This document shows, one piece after another, positions 51,023-61,142 of a DNA stretch of 64,000 nt; the stretch's first letter is position 1, and the number at the start of each line of letters is the position of its first letter. The notes under the pieces were generated by a model. The model made no database searches. It had not been told where the DNA came from and saw only the letters and a list, made by a program, of their open reading frames with translations. The DNA comes from Monocercomonoides exilis (lineage: Eukaryota; Preaxostyla; Oxymonadida; Polymastigidae), in contig LSRY02000049.1 in the NCBI GenBank assembly GCA_001643675.2, positions 558,001-622,000 of the forward strand. The letters run 5' to 3'. Both the position numbers and the translations under genes were made by a program.

Positions 51023-53182
51023 TCATCTTCTCTTTTTCTGCTTGTGTGCTTCGTCACGTGACAATGAGCGTGAGTGTGAGCGCGATGGATGGGATCTCGA
51101 ACGCGATCTCGAGCGGGACTTGTATTTGTGGTGTGAATGCCTCCTGCTGGTGTGATGCGAAGTGCGACTCTTGTCTCCGTGTTTTGAAGAAGAGGAAGAG
51201 GAAGAAGAAGAAGAAGGTGCAGAAGATGAGGAAGAGGAGGAAGAGGAAGAGGAAGATGGAGCAGATGAAAGAGATGATGATGAAGAGCTTGATTGTTTGG
51301 AAGGCGAATGGTGACTGCTCTTTGTAGATCTCTTGCTTTTGGAAGATTCCGATGATTTATCTTTCTTATCAGAAGTAGACTTCTTCGATGAACTTGAGCT
51401 AGATTGGGATGATGAAGAAGAAGATGATGAAGAAGAAGAACCAGAAGAGGTCGAAGATGAAGATGATGACGATGGAGATGACGATGAGGAAGAGTTAGAA
51501 GAGCGAGACGAGTGCGAAGAAGCTCCTTTCTGAGCAGCTTCATTCGAAGATTGCGAAGATGACGGGAACAGCGGAGGCTGTCCAGGTTGTCCAGGCTGCC
51601 CAGGCTGCATCGGGGCACCAGGATACATTTGTGCTGGTGGCTGGTGTCCCAGCATCGAAGGGATAATGCGCGGCATCATGCCATCGAGCAACGGGCCATG
51701 CGGAGGAATTCCATATGCGCCATTTGCAGCAGGTATACCGTTCTGGCTGGGCGGCTGGAAAGGAGGCGGGGATCCCATTGGATAGCTAGACGCTGGTGGA
51801 GCACCCATGTCCTGTGTCTGGAAGAGCGGAACTTTGCCTGGCTGAGCCTGCTGCTGTTGCTGTTGCAGAGATGGGTTTTGTGTTGGATATTGCGGACTTC
51901 GCATTGGATAGCTGAAGTTTGGTCTTTGGCCTGCCTGTTGGAAGGGCATTTGCGGGTTTCCCTGAGGCATCATCTGTGCCTGCTCTCCCGGATACATCAT
52001 TTTGAGTGGTTCTCCGCTTTGGCCAGGCATGAGAGGATATTGTGAAGAGCCTGTCTGTGTTGGAGAAGGAATTGCATGGGAACTCTGTTCGCTGGGTTGC
52101 TGCGAGCCAAATGAAGCAAACTGTTGTTCAGATGCAGCTGTTGATGGACCTTTCTCTCCAGCCATTTGTTCAGGTTGCTTCGCACGTATTGGATCTGAAG
52201 CGAACGGCTCGTTTCCTTGGGAGCCAGAAGAAGGTGAAGAGGCTGTATTTAATTGCATCATGGAGGCAGATGGTGCAGAACCAGGAATATGAGATGCAGA
52301 AGATATTGGAGGAAGTGATGGTGCAGAAACTGATGGAGCACCAACTGGATTTTGAGGAGACGCTGAAATAGTGGAAGGTGACGGAGTTAATGTTGATACC
52401 AAAGATGAAGATGAAGATGCACTGGAAACAGAAGGTTTCGTTTCTGTTGCTTGCATTACTTCGAGTTCAAATGCAGCAAAATCTGGATCCAAATCAAGAG
52501 ATTCATCTACATGAGGCTTTTTCTTTTCAGGTTGAACTGCGAGTGCGGCAATTGGATGTGCCTGTATCGTCGGTTTCTGGAGAAGGGGTCCTGTTCCGCT
52601 TAGTGAAACAATTGGTATCACAGAAGATTTTGTCTGATCTTTTGATTGGGACCCCTCGAATTTATTTTTTACATCTGCTCTAAGTGCTGTCTGTTTCGCA
52701 CAATATGTAAGCCATGTTTCTTCATTGAATCCATAATTAAAATAATCAGTTAAATCAGCGCCTGGTTGATTCCAAGGTTTTCCAGTTTGCTCCAGGTCAA
52801 CTTCAAAGATTGATTGACCTTTATAAAATGGAGGTGGAGCATTTGGTGCTAGCATTTTTTCCATTTGTGAAGAAAGACTTTGATCGTCTGCAACACTTGG
52901 CAAAGAATTTATCAGACTCGTTTTTGTTTCTGGCTTTGATCGAGTTTGGATAACCTCTAAAAAGTATATAAAGTATTTCAAAAAGCAGCAAATGAATTGA
53001 AAATCGTTATTAATATAAATGACTTCTTTGTTTCAAATAAATGTTTTTATCATACGTTGAGTGGGTTGTTTTGTGGTTTGAGCAACAGTTTCATCAGAAA
53101 GAAATGAATTCTGCAGAGTAATATCAAATCCTTCATCTTCATCAATTTCTTCAACTTTTTGTTCGGTTTCTTGTTGACTCAT
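51023..53182 (-). CDS. FIP1: FIP1 homologue, mRNA 3'-end processing factor (2 exons)
   Basis: Exons 53182-53056 and 52956-51023 flank a 99-nt intron (GTATGA donor, TTTAG acceptor), giving 686 residues and TGA. The N-terminus is acidic (QETEQKVEEIDEDEGFDITL). The Fip1 motif follows at about residues 95-130: KPWNQPGADLTDYFNYGF, then NEETWLTYCAKQ. The middle is Pro/Gln/Met/Gly-rich and disordered. The C-terminus has a long poly-Ser block, then SK-rich sequence and an RS/SR-rich tail (YKSRSRSRSRSHPSRSHSRS) ending in basic residues. FIP1 binds poly(A) polymerase and CPSF30 in the cleavage and polyadenylation complex; the arginine-rich end fits RNA binding. It is convergent with DRC7. Confidence 0.9.
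51180..51520 (-). repeat. polypurine/polypyrimidine tract in FIP1
   Basis: The plus strand is rich in GAA/GAG/GAT units, the coding strand in TCT/TCC/TCA, encoding Ser-rich runs in the FIP1 C-terminal half. Slippage-prone low complexity. Confidence 0.7.
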
Positions 53183-53595
53183 TTTTTCTTTTCCCCAAAA
53201 TATTCAAAATATTTTTTGTCAAAAAAGAAAAAATTGTTAAATAGGGAAATGATCGAATGAACATTTGCGAAAACTAATCTTTATCAAGAAATAATATTTT
53301 GCAGTTATTTTTAATTTTATTCTTTTCACAATAAATTTTCCTTCAAAAGAATTTTAACTTTTTAAATATTTTTTGATGAATAATTTGTCAAAAAAGAAAA
53401 GAGAAAAATGGAAAAAATGAAACAAATAATAATGACAACTGGGAAAATTTGAAGCATTATGAATTTTGTTTGACATAATGCTTTAAAAGATTTGTCATTT
53501 CTTTATTATTTTTATTTATTTTTTTAACAAATGAATGGTGGAATTACTATCATGCGTGAACGGAAAACTTTTTGAATAAATCATTGTTTTTTAAG
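53183..53595. other. AT-rich spacer upstream of FIP1
   Basis: 413 bp with poly-A and poly-T runs and no open frame. It should include the FIP1 promoter next to 53183; nothing else is recognisable. Confidence 0.5.
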
Positions 53596-54049
53596 TACAG
53601 TCAAAACCGGATATAATCACGTCGAATATAATCACATTCGTTTATAGTCACATTTTTCCATGCACTGACATTTTTGTCCAATTTTTCATTCATTTTCCAT
53701 CGAATATAATCACAGGGATGAAAATTTATAATCACATTTTAAATTATAATGGGTGATTTTTTCAATGAAAAATCGGTTTTTTGATCAGAAATATTAATTT
53801 TTGGATTTTTCAAAAATGTGCTCAAATAAGTCTGAATAATATTATAAAACAATAAAAATTGTTATTTCTATTGAAAAATGTGTATTTGTCAAGTTTTTTT
53901 AAAAATAAAAAAATCGACACAAAATTAATTATTTCAAAAATAAAATTTCATTTTTTTCTGTGTAAAGTCACATTGCTTATAATCACAATCGGATATAGTC
54001 ACAAAAAGTTGTGCAAAAACTGATGTGATTATATCCGGTTTTGACTGTA
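53596..54049 (+). mobile_element. pogo/Tigger-like MITE, copy 1
   Basis: A 454-bp non-coding element bounded by TA and inverted terminal repeats beginning CAGTCAAAACCGGATATAAT; the right end is the exact complement for about 25 bp. TA target plus CAGT ends is typical of pogo/Tigger elements of the Tc1/mariner superfamily. Subterminal copies of a WATAATCAC-like motif occur near both ends and could be transposase sites. No transposase is encoded. Confidence 0.85.
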
Positions 54050-54751
54050 TAAACACACCAAACATTATTCAAAGTCTGAAAACTTTCATTCAAAGTCGAA
54101 ATTTTTCATTTGAAATCGAGAAATTTTCTATCGAAACCAGAAAATTTAACAAAATAAATAAATGCTTATCAAATACCATTCAACTGATGAATAATTTTTT
54201 TTCTTAAGAATTTGTGAATATTTTTCTCAATGTTTGTGTTGTTGTTTTCTGCAAATTTTGAAAATCTCTAACCAAAACAAACTCAAAAATGAATTCCACA
54301 CATAAATTTAAATATTTGTTTGCATCAATTAGAAATGAGTGTTTTGAAATAATAAAACAAGAAATAAGAGAGCCAATATTATATTTTTTTCCTTCGTTAT
54401 ATTGGTTGAAAAACTAAATTTTTCTTTGGCAAAATTTCAGTGATGAAGAGTGCTTTCAATTGAAACGAGATAAAAAAATATCAGAATTCCTCTCATATTT
54501 TCAAAATTTGCAATTAAACAAAAGGAAGCACAAAAATATATCGGAAAAAAGATTGAAAATCATCAAAATAACTAATGACATTGATATTTCAACAATATTA
54601 ATGCATTTTGACTTTTATTGATTTTTGTCCACTTTAAGAAAATTTAAAGTTTTTCGAACTTTCGACTTTGCATTGAAGTTTTCATATTTGGAATTATTGT
54701 TGGAGAAAAGGAAAATGAGAAAGAAGAGAAAGAATTATCAAAAAAATAAAT
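54050..54751. other. AT-rich spacer between inverted MITE copies
   Basis: 702 bp of AT-rich DNA with no coding frame and no repeat of the flanking elements that I can see. Together with the two MITE copies it forms the loop of a potential 1.6-kb stem-loop. Confidence 0.5.
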
Positions 54752-55204
54752 ACAGTCAAAACCGGATATAATCACATCAGTTTTTGCACAACTTTTTGTG
54801 ACTATATCCGATTGTGATTATAAGCAATGTGACTTTACACAGAAAAAAATGAAATTTTATTTTTGAAATAATTAATTTTGTGTCGATTTTTTTATTTTTA
54901 AAAAAACTTGACAAATACACATTTTTCAATAGAAATAACAATTTTTATTGTTTTATAATATTATTCAGACTTATTTGAGCACATTTTTGAAAAATCCAAA
55001 AATTAATATTTCTGATCAAAAAACCGATTTTTCATTGAAAAAATCACCCATTATAATTTAAAATGTGATTATAAATTTTCATCCCTGTGATTATATTCGA
55101 TGGAAAATGAATGAAAAATTGGACAAAAATGTCAGTGCATGGAAAAATGTGACTATAAACGAATGTGATTATATTCGACGTGATTATATCCGGTTTTGAC
55201 TGTA
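54752..55204 (-). mobile_element. pogo/Tigger-like MITE, copy 2 (inverted)
   Basis: 453 bp, nearly identical to the reverse complement of the element at 53596-54049, with the same TA-flanked CAGTCAAAACCGG ends. The very low divergence indicates recent insertion or duplication by inverted copying. Confidence 0.85.
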
Positions 55205-55738
55205 CACATTTTGGATAATACAATTTCATTCGAAAAAAGAAATATTCTTCAAGAATAATCAGAAATCCAAATTATAAATAAAGTTTCAGTTTCCTGAAAT
55301 TTGAAAATTCCGAAATATTTTTATCTGTTGAAATACTAATGTATTCGTGTGATAATTAAAGAAAAATTTGTGAGAATATAATTTTTTTTAAAATAAAATG
55401 TGAAAAAAAAGATTGTGCATAATGTTTCTGATGATATCGACTTCTCAATTACAACAAGACAAGAAATCACAATAACTTTCTTGTCAAAGTATCTTTTCTA
55501 TGATCACTCTTTTGACATTGTTATCTTTCACTTTTAAGACGACAAAATGATGAAAAATCAATAATTGAAAAATCAAAGAAAAAGGTATTTTTGTTTCTCT
55601 GTGATTTCTGTAATTTTTTTTTAACGCACAGTCGACATGAAAATAAGAGTTTGAAATGTCAAAAGAGTTGGAATAAAAAAGAAACGAAAAGGGGTAAATT
55701 GTCATTATTATCCTTTATAAAGTTATTGAGAAATTGAT
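55205..55738. other. AT-rich spacer in repeat cluster
   Basis: 534 bp between the second MITE copy and the large palindrome. No coding signal; a 73-codon open frame on the minus strand at 55484-55705 is AT-driven and unlike any family I know. Confidence 0.45.
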
Positions 55739-55744
55739 ATGGGA

Positions 55745-56717
55745 GATTATTTTTGTGAATATAACTTTTTTTGATGTGTTTATTTTTCAATGATTGTCAG
55801 TTTTTTGAAAGGAATTTTGCATTTTCATTTTTAAAGAATCACAACAATTTGAAAAACAAATGTTTTTGATTCAAAAAAGATGAAAACGTCTTTTATAACC
55901 CTTTTAACTTTTTGGTGTTCTTTTGCTGATATTCAAGGGACTTTTTTAATCCGAAAATTTTTAATGAAATATTACGACATCAAAAATAATCACCCAATTT
56001 TTTGAAAAAATCAAATACAGTCTTAACCGGATACAGTTTGCGCAAAAAATACCGGACATCGTAAAAAATACCGGACAAGATCGATATCTCAATAACCGCA
56101 AGAAGAAAAAATCTGACGATTTTCCTCAAAATAAACCCCGTCAATACAAACTCAATTGATAAACGAAACTTTCAAAATAGCTTCATTTGTGCTCAGAAAA
56201 TATATGTATCGAAATCTCGGAGAAATATGATTTTTTGTTTTCCGAGATTTCGATACATATATTTTCTGAGCACAAATGAAGCTATTTTGAAAGTTTCGTT
56301 TATCAATTGAGTTTGTATTGACGGGGTTTATTTTGAGGAAAATCGTCAGATTTTTTCTTCTTGCGGTTATTGAGATATCGATCTTGTCCGGTATTTTTTA
56401 CGATGTCCGGTATTTTTTGCGCAAACTGTATCCGGTTAAGACTGTATTTGATTTTTTCAAAAAATTGGGTGATTATTTTTGATGTCGTAATATTTCATTA
56501 AAAATTTTCGGATTAAAAAAGTCCCTTGAATATCAGCAAAAGAACACCAAAAAGTTAAAAGGGTTATAAAAGACGTTTTCATCTTTTTTGAATCAAAAAC
56601 ATTTGTTTTTCAAATTGTTGTGATTCTTTAAAAATGAAAATGCAAAATTCCTTTCAAAAAACTGACAATCATTGAAAAATAAACACATCAAAAAAAGTTA
56701 TATTCACAAAAATAATC
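55745..56717. repeat. 973-bp near-perfect palindrome
   Basis: Left arm 55745-56221 and right arm 56241-56717 are complementary in one constant register (paired positions sum to 112462) around a 19-bp loop at 56222-56240. The inner part, 56016-56446, is bounded by TA and CAGTCTTAACCGGATACAGT ends, so it is itself a foldback pogo-like element. The outer arms, 55745-56015 and 56447-56717, are inverted copies of a different sequence whose ends resemble the GGGTGATTATTTTTG repeat. No protein is encoded. Confidence 0.9.
56016..56446. mobile_element. foldback pogo-like element nested in palindrome
   Basis: 431 bp with perfect TA-flanked ends (CAGTCTTAACCGGATACAGT on the left, the complement on the right). 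The inverted repeats run the whole element except the 19-bp loop. The ends share CAGTC..AACCGGATA with the MITE pair upstream, suggesting mobilisation by a related transposase. Two direct ATACCGGACA-like units lie inside each arm. Confidence 0.85.
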
Positions 56718-56725
56718 ACACAATT

Positions 56726-56990
56726 ATATGGGTGATTATTTTTGAAATCATACTTTTTTTCGGGGTGATGATTATAATGAAAATTCATTGTCAGAGAAAA
56801 GGAATTTGTCAGTGAAATGAAAAAATTATTTCTTTTGTTTCAAATGCCAAAATTTTGTGATGAAGAAAGACAGTGATGGTTTTTAAAGGAGTTGTCACTT
56901 TTCTGTGTTTATAAACTTAAATTCAAAATATAAATATCAATCCGAATTATTTGATCGAAAATATATGATTTCAATAATAATCACCCATAT
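56726..56990. mobile_element. short foldback element with GGGTGATTAT ends
   Basis: 265 bp with terminal inverted repeats ATATGGGTGATTATTTTTGA on the left and the imperfect complement TCAATAATAATCACCCATAT on the right. Non-coding. The same end sequence occurs on both arms of the palindrome just upstream, so a second small MITE family has inserted here repeatedly. Confidence 0.65.
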
Positions 56991-57168
56991 GAACAAAAAA
57001 AGATATGTGCTTCATTGTTTAAATCTTTTTTTGTCATTTTTTTTATTTTAAAAAGAATTATTTGTTAAGATATCTTTCTGAAAAAATATTTTTCTCAACA
57101 ATGTTTGACGAAATTTTGTTCAAATAAAAGAATAAATGATTCATAAAGCTATTGGTTATTTTGACGTC

Positions 57169-57382
57169 ATTTGGCTGATCCTTTTTGAAATCACACTTCG
57201 TTCGAGTTTTGATCATAAAATTTCATCTCAAAAAGATTTTGAAAAATTGAACAAAACATGTTAATACATATTGTTCGTAATGTTGCTTTTATTATAGCAA
57301 AATAATTTTTTGAATCCCATTGAAATATTATTTTTGATCAAAACTCGAACGAAAGAATGATTTCAAAAAAGATCATCCATTT
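57169..57382. mobile_element. degenerate foldback element
   Basis: Imperfect inverted repeats of about 45 bp: the left GGCTGATCCTTTTTGAAATC then CGTTCGAGTTTTGATC at 57173-57213, and the complementary series at 57334-57380. Non-coding, about 214 bp, more diverged than its neighbours. Boundaries are approximate. Confidence 0.55.
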
Positions 57383-57872
57383 CATTGAATTTTTCTTTAT
57401 TATATTCCATTTTTTGCAATCCAAGTTTTTCAAAATTTGTTGAAAAATTCAGAAAATGCTTTTCCAAGTAAAATAAAAGAATTTTTACAAAACTGTTAAT
57501 AATGTTTTTGAATCTTTTTTTCCCTCAATTTTCAGTGTTGATTCAGTTTTATAGAATAGAAATTTCCATTGACATAAAAGTTTGTTGAAAAAAGAAATAT
57601 GAAAACAATTAAATCTATTTTTGGAAAAGAAATCATCAATACTTTAAAGGATGAGAAGTACAATAAAACAATAAATTGAAAAGAATTGACAATACCTGCA
57701 AATAAAAAATTAAAAAAAAAAAAGATTTTTGATCAAAAACCTTTTCAAATTTGAATTAACACAAAAATATTTTTGATATATCAAACATAACGGGCTTAAA
57801 AACGAAAATACTTATAATAAGGATAAAGAAATATTACAGCAATAAAATAAACGATTCTTCTTCTTTTTTTTT
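57383..57872. other. AT-rich spacer downstream of RAD23-like gene
   Basis: 490 bp of AT-rich DNA with poly-A runs and no coding frame. Includes the 3' UTR region of the gene ending at 57873. Confidence 0.5.
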
Positions 57873-59988
57873 TCAAATGACTGCTCCTGAATCTGCATTA
57901 ATTCTTTGATTTGACATGTAACTTCTTGATGAGTTTTGTTCAATACGCCGATCATCCTTGCAATTTAACGTGATTCTATTGTCCATTCCTTCTCGTCTCT
58001 CTTTCATTTTTTGCCACTGATCCCATTCAGTTGCATTTATTTCTTGAATTCGTTGTTTTTCCTCCTCTTTGTCTTCAGTCGTTTCCTGTGAATCCTCAGC
58101 ATCTGTCAATGAGATCCCCAGCTGCTCGTGTATAATCCTCATAACAGCCATCCCCTTTGGGTTTTCTGCCTCCGTCGGCTCTTCTCTCACCTGCGCTGTC
58201 GCGTCCCTCACACTCTCCATCTCCTTCAGCGCTTCCCTGTGCATCCGCTGGATGCTCTCCTCTTCATCCACCGACGTCACAATCAGATGCGTCTGCGGGC
58301 GCATCCTCATCCGCCGCCTCTCTTCAGCTACACTCTGCTCATTCGCTGCCTCCCCAAATGAATTCGCTTCTTGTTCTCTTTGCGTTGCAGACCTCCCTCT
58401 TGCAGCACGCTTTGACCTTCCCTGTGGAATGATCCCTCGCGACGACAGAATAAAACTCTCGTCGCCTGACGAAAAAGGCAGAAGACGATCAGTTTTCTTC
58501 CAAGGCAGCTGATTGGGCGGTGGGCGCGATGACTTTCCCGAAGTGACAGGCAAACACAAGGCGAAGTCAGCGACGTGGGAGTCGTGAAGTATTTCGTGCT
58601 TTTTGGTGCTGAAAAAGGGCAGGCGCTTCCAAAAGGGAAGTGGGTGTTGTGGTGTTGGTGTGGTGGATGTGGAAAGAGAAGGAGAAGGGCTTTTTTTGCA
58701 GAGCGGAGGAGAAACAGACTTTGAAGAGACAGAAGAAATGGAAGAATAAGAATGAAAAGAAGATGAGGAGGAGGAGGATGAGGATGAGAATGAGGAAGAG
58801 GAGGAAGAAGATGATGATGTGGAAGAGGAAGGCGAGGAAGACAATGAAGAAGTGGGATTTGTGGAATAAGGGGCAGAAGCTGAAGTGGTCAAAGATGGAG
58901 AAAGAGAATGATGTGAAATGGCTGATGAATTAGGAGCAGTCTGCGGTTTGCAAGCAAAAGGTGCATGCAACACAGAAGGTGTTAAAGCCTTTGGAGCCAA
59001 TGAAGGCGAAGGGCTCGAAGAGCGAGAGGGCGAAAGATCAGTCAGACGAGGAGAAGATTCACCGGCTAAGACAGGAGACGAAGGTGAAATGGAGCTTGTT
59101 GGGGTGATGAAGAGAGGAGATGGTAGAGGAGAGAGTGAGCGAATATGCTTTTGAGAAAACTGGGTGTTAGAGTTATTTTCAGGTACAGAACATTCAAAAG
59201 TGCTTTCTTTCTTGGCTGTGGATTCATCTTCGTTGTGATTTTTGATTGATTTGCTGGAAGGCTGCAATGGAGGAGTAAGAAATCTGGGTTTTATTGTGTC
59301 TTCATACGACTCTTCCACTGCTTGCATTAATAATGGATCACTTTTTGTGTTTGCCTCTCCTTCCATAAGTGGGACATCATCAATTTTTGCATCTACAAGA
59401 ATAGAAATAAATGCTGACTGATTTTTGGCAATTTCTTTAAGTAAAAGAGTATTCTTCCTCTGTATTAATTCGAGAATTTCCAATAAACTTTCGGGATGTT
59501 CCTTTATAATCCGTCTGAGTTTGTTTATTTGCGGATGTCTATAAAATTGGCGAAGTAATGGAGTCAAACGAAATTGATGATGAGTTTCATTTGAAGAACA
59601 ATCAAAATCTTTGGAAGAGGAAGAATCATAAAAATCTTTGGATAACTTATTTTTATTGTCTTTGCTTGATAATGAAAAAGAATTTTCTTTTTCCAAGTTT
59701 TTCAATAAAATTGGATCATCTTTGAAATAATAAAACACTGTTCTTCCTTCATTCTAAGTTAAAAAAAGACATTATATCACTTGAAAAATGATCAAAATAT
59801 CATACGATTAACAATTGTTGAAAAGTTGAATTGTCATTCAATATTCTACTTGATTCAACTAAGAAAAAGTCTTTTGGATTAAGATTTTTAGAATTTGCCA
59901 AAATCTGTTTTATTTCTTTCACTGTCAACGAAGGTTCAATTTTCAAAATTGTAGCTTCGTCCGTTGAAGACGAAAATCTTATATTCAT
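57873..59988 (-). CDS. RAD23-like UBL + XPC-binding protein (2 exons)
   Basis: Exons 59988-59806 and 59753-57873 surround a 52-nt intron (GTATGA donor, CTTAG acceptor); 687 residues, TGA. ATG 59988 is the first in-frame ATG and opens a ubiquitin-like domain (residues 1 to about 75: MNIRFSSS, LKIEPSLTVKEIKQIL, KDFFLVESSRILND, TVFYYF). At about 115-170 lies an XPC-binding/STI1-type helical module: LLRQFYRHPQINKLRRIIKE, HPESLLEILELIQR, LLKEIAKNQSAFISIL. The rest is Ser/Pro-rich with a poly-Ser block, then charged sequence. RAD23 shuttles ubiquitinated proteins to the proteasome and stabilises XPC in nucleotide excision repair. I see no UBA domain with the usual M-G-F/Y loop, so this is an atypical member; a ubiquilin-type protein is the alternative. 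It is divergent from RPL26. Confidence 0.68.
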
Positions 59989-60239
59989 CCTCAAATATGA
60001 TTAAATAGGCTTTCCGTTAAAAATCGAAAATATGAACATAAACAAGTATTTCAATTGAAAATTAACTTTTAATTTCATTTATGCATACTAACAACTTTTA
60101 AAAACGTAAAATTTTATCTTCGTAATTTTTAAATTGAGATTCGAGATTTTTATAAGTAATTAAGGGTTTCGACGATAATATAAAATTTTTTGATCAAAAT
60201 TGATTTTGTATATCCTTAATTAGGAAGTTATTGGTGGAG
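59989..60239. promoter_or_regulatory. spacer between RAD23-like and RPL26 starts
   Basis: 251-bp AT-rich spacer between divergent start codons, presumably carrying the promoters of both genes, including that of a ribosomal protein expected to be highly expressed. No element is identified with confidence. Confidence 0.45.
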
Positions 60240-60866
60240 ATGAAATTTTCTCATAACGTGTCATCCAGCCGTCGCAAGTGCAGAAAAGCTCTCTTTTCAG
60301 CACCATCACACAAAAAGCGTATTGCTATGTCCATCCATTTATCAAAAGATCTTCGTACAAAATATAAGGTTGCATTTTATCAATTTTCTACTTTTTATCA
60401 TATTCTGGATCATGGTTACAATTGATTTGCTATAAATTATTGAACATTTTATAGATTCGTTCTCTTCCAGTGCGCCGTGATGATGAAGTGAGGATTATGG
60501 TTGGAAAGAAGAAGAACACAGTTGGAAAAGTGATCAATGTTAGAAGAAAGCACAATTACATTGAAGTTGACAGACTTACAAGAGAAAAAGCCAATGGTTC
60601 GTACTTGTTCAACGAATTTAAGCTTCAAATAATTTATTTATTTCACGATAATACATTCAAAAATTAAATTTTTATTTTTAAATTTAATCAATTTTTTTTA
60701 TTCAGGACAACAAGTTCACATCCCAATTCATCCATCAAACGTTGAACTTAAATCATTCAAAATGACGGCTGATAGAAAGAAACTGATTGCTCGTCGTGCT
60801 GCTGTTCGTGCAAGAGATGCAGACAAAGGAAAGATTACCCAAACTGAAGTGATGAAACTTGATTAA
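60240..60866 (+). CDS. RPL26: 60S ribosomal protein L26 (uL24) (3 exons)
   Basis: Exons 60240-60368, 60455-60596 and 60706-60866, with introns of 86 and 109 nt (donors GTTGCA and GTTCGT), give 143 residues and TAA, close to the 145 of human RPL26. Conserved stretches run throughout: [39 protein letters not shown], the KOW motif region [36 protein letters not shown], then [17 protein letters not shown] and RKKLIARRA. uL24 binds 23S-like rRNA near the polypeptide exit tunnel and acts early in large-subunit assembly. It is convergent with the ArfGAP gene, with 276 bp between stops. Confidence 0.96.
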
Positions 60867-61142
60867 ACAATTCAACACGCTTCACCAAACTTTGACCAAA
60901 TCACATTCTGCGGGAAATAATTGGGAATAAGGACGGATCATTTCTTTCTTTCAATCTTTTTTTTATATTTAAGCTCTCTGGTTTAAAATATAAATAAAAA
61001 ACGTAATTGTAAAAATATTCAAAAGACGACATGAAAAATGTGTGGGAATTGTGAAATACTTACACAACAAAAAAACGAATAAACAAAAAGAAAGGATAAT
61101 ATCGCATGACATGTTGAGTGAAAGAGTTAAAATCTCAACTCA

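Noticed and set aside
54025-54207. 60-codon open frame after the first MITE
   Set aside because: Starts inside the MITE terminal repeat and continues into AT-rich spacer; no resemblance to a protein.
53183-57872. A spliced gene or transposase hidden in the repeat cluster
   Set aside because: Looked for DDE-type motifs and short exons with GTWTGN donors on both strands; found only AT-rich non-coding repeats.
16179-60866. Variant genetic code with TAA/TAG as glutamine, as in some oxymonads
   Set aside because: TAA ends HYDIN, DRC7, RPL26 and the small genes exactly where the conserved proteins should end, and no in-frame TAA or TAG is needed inside any gene.
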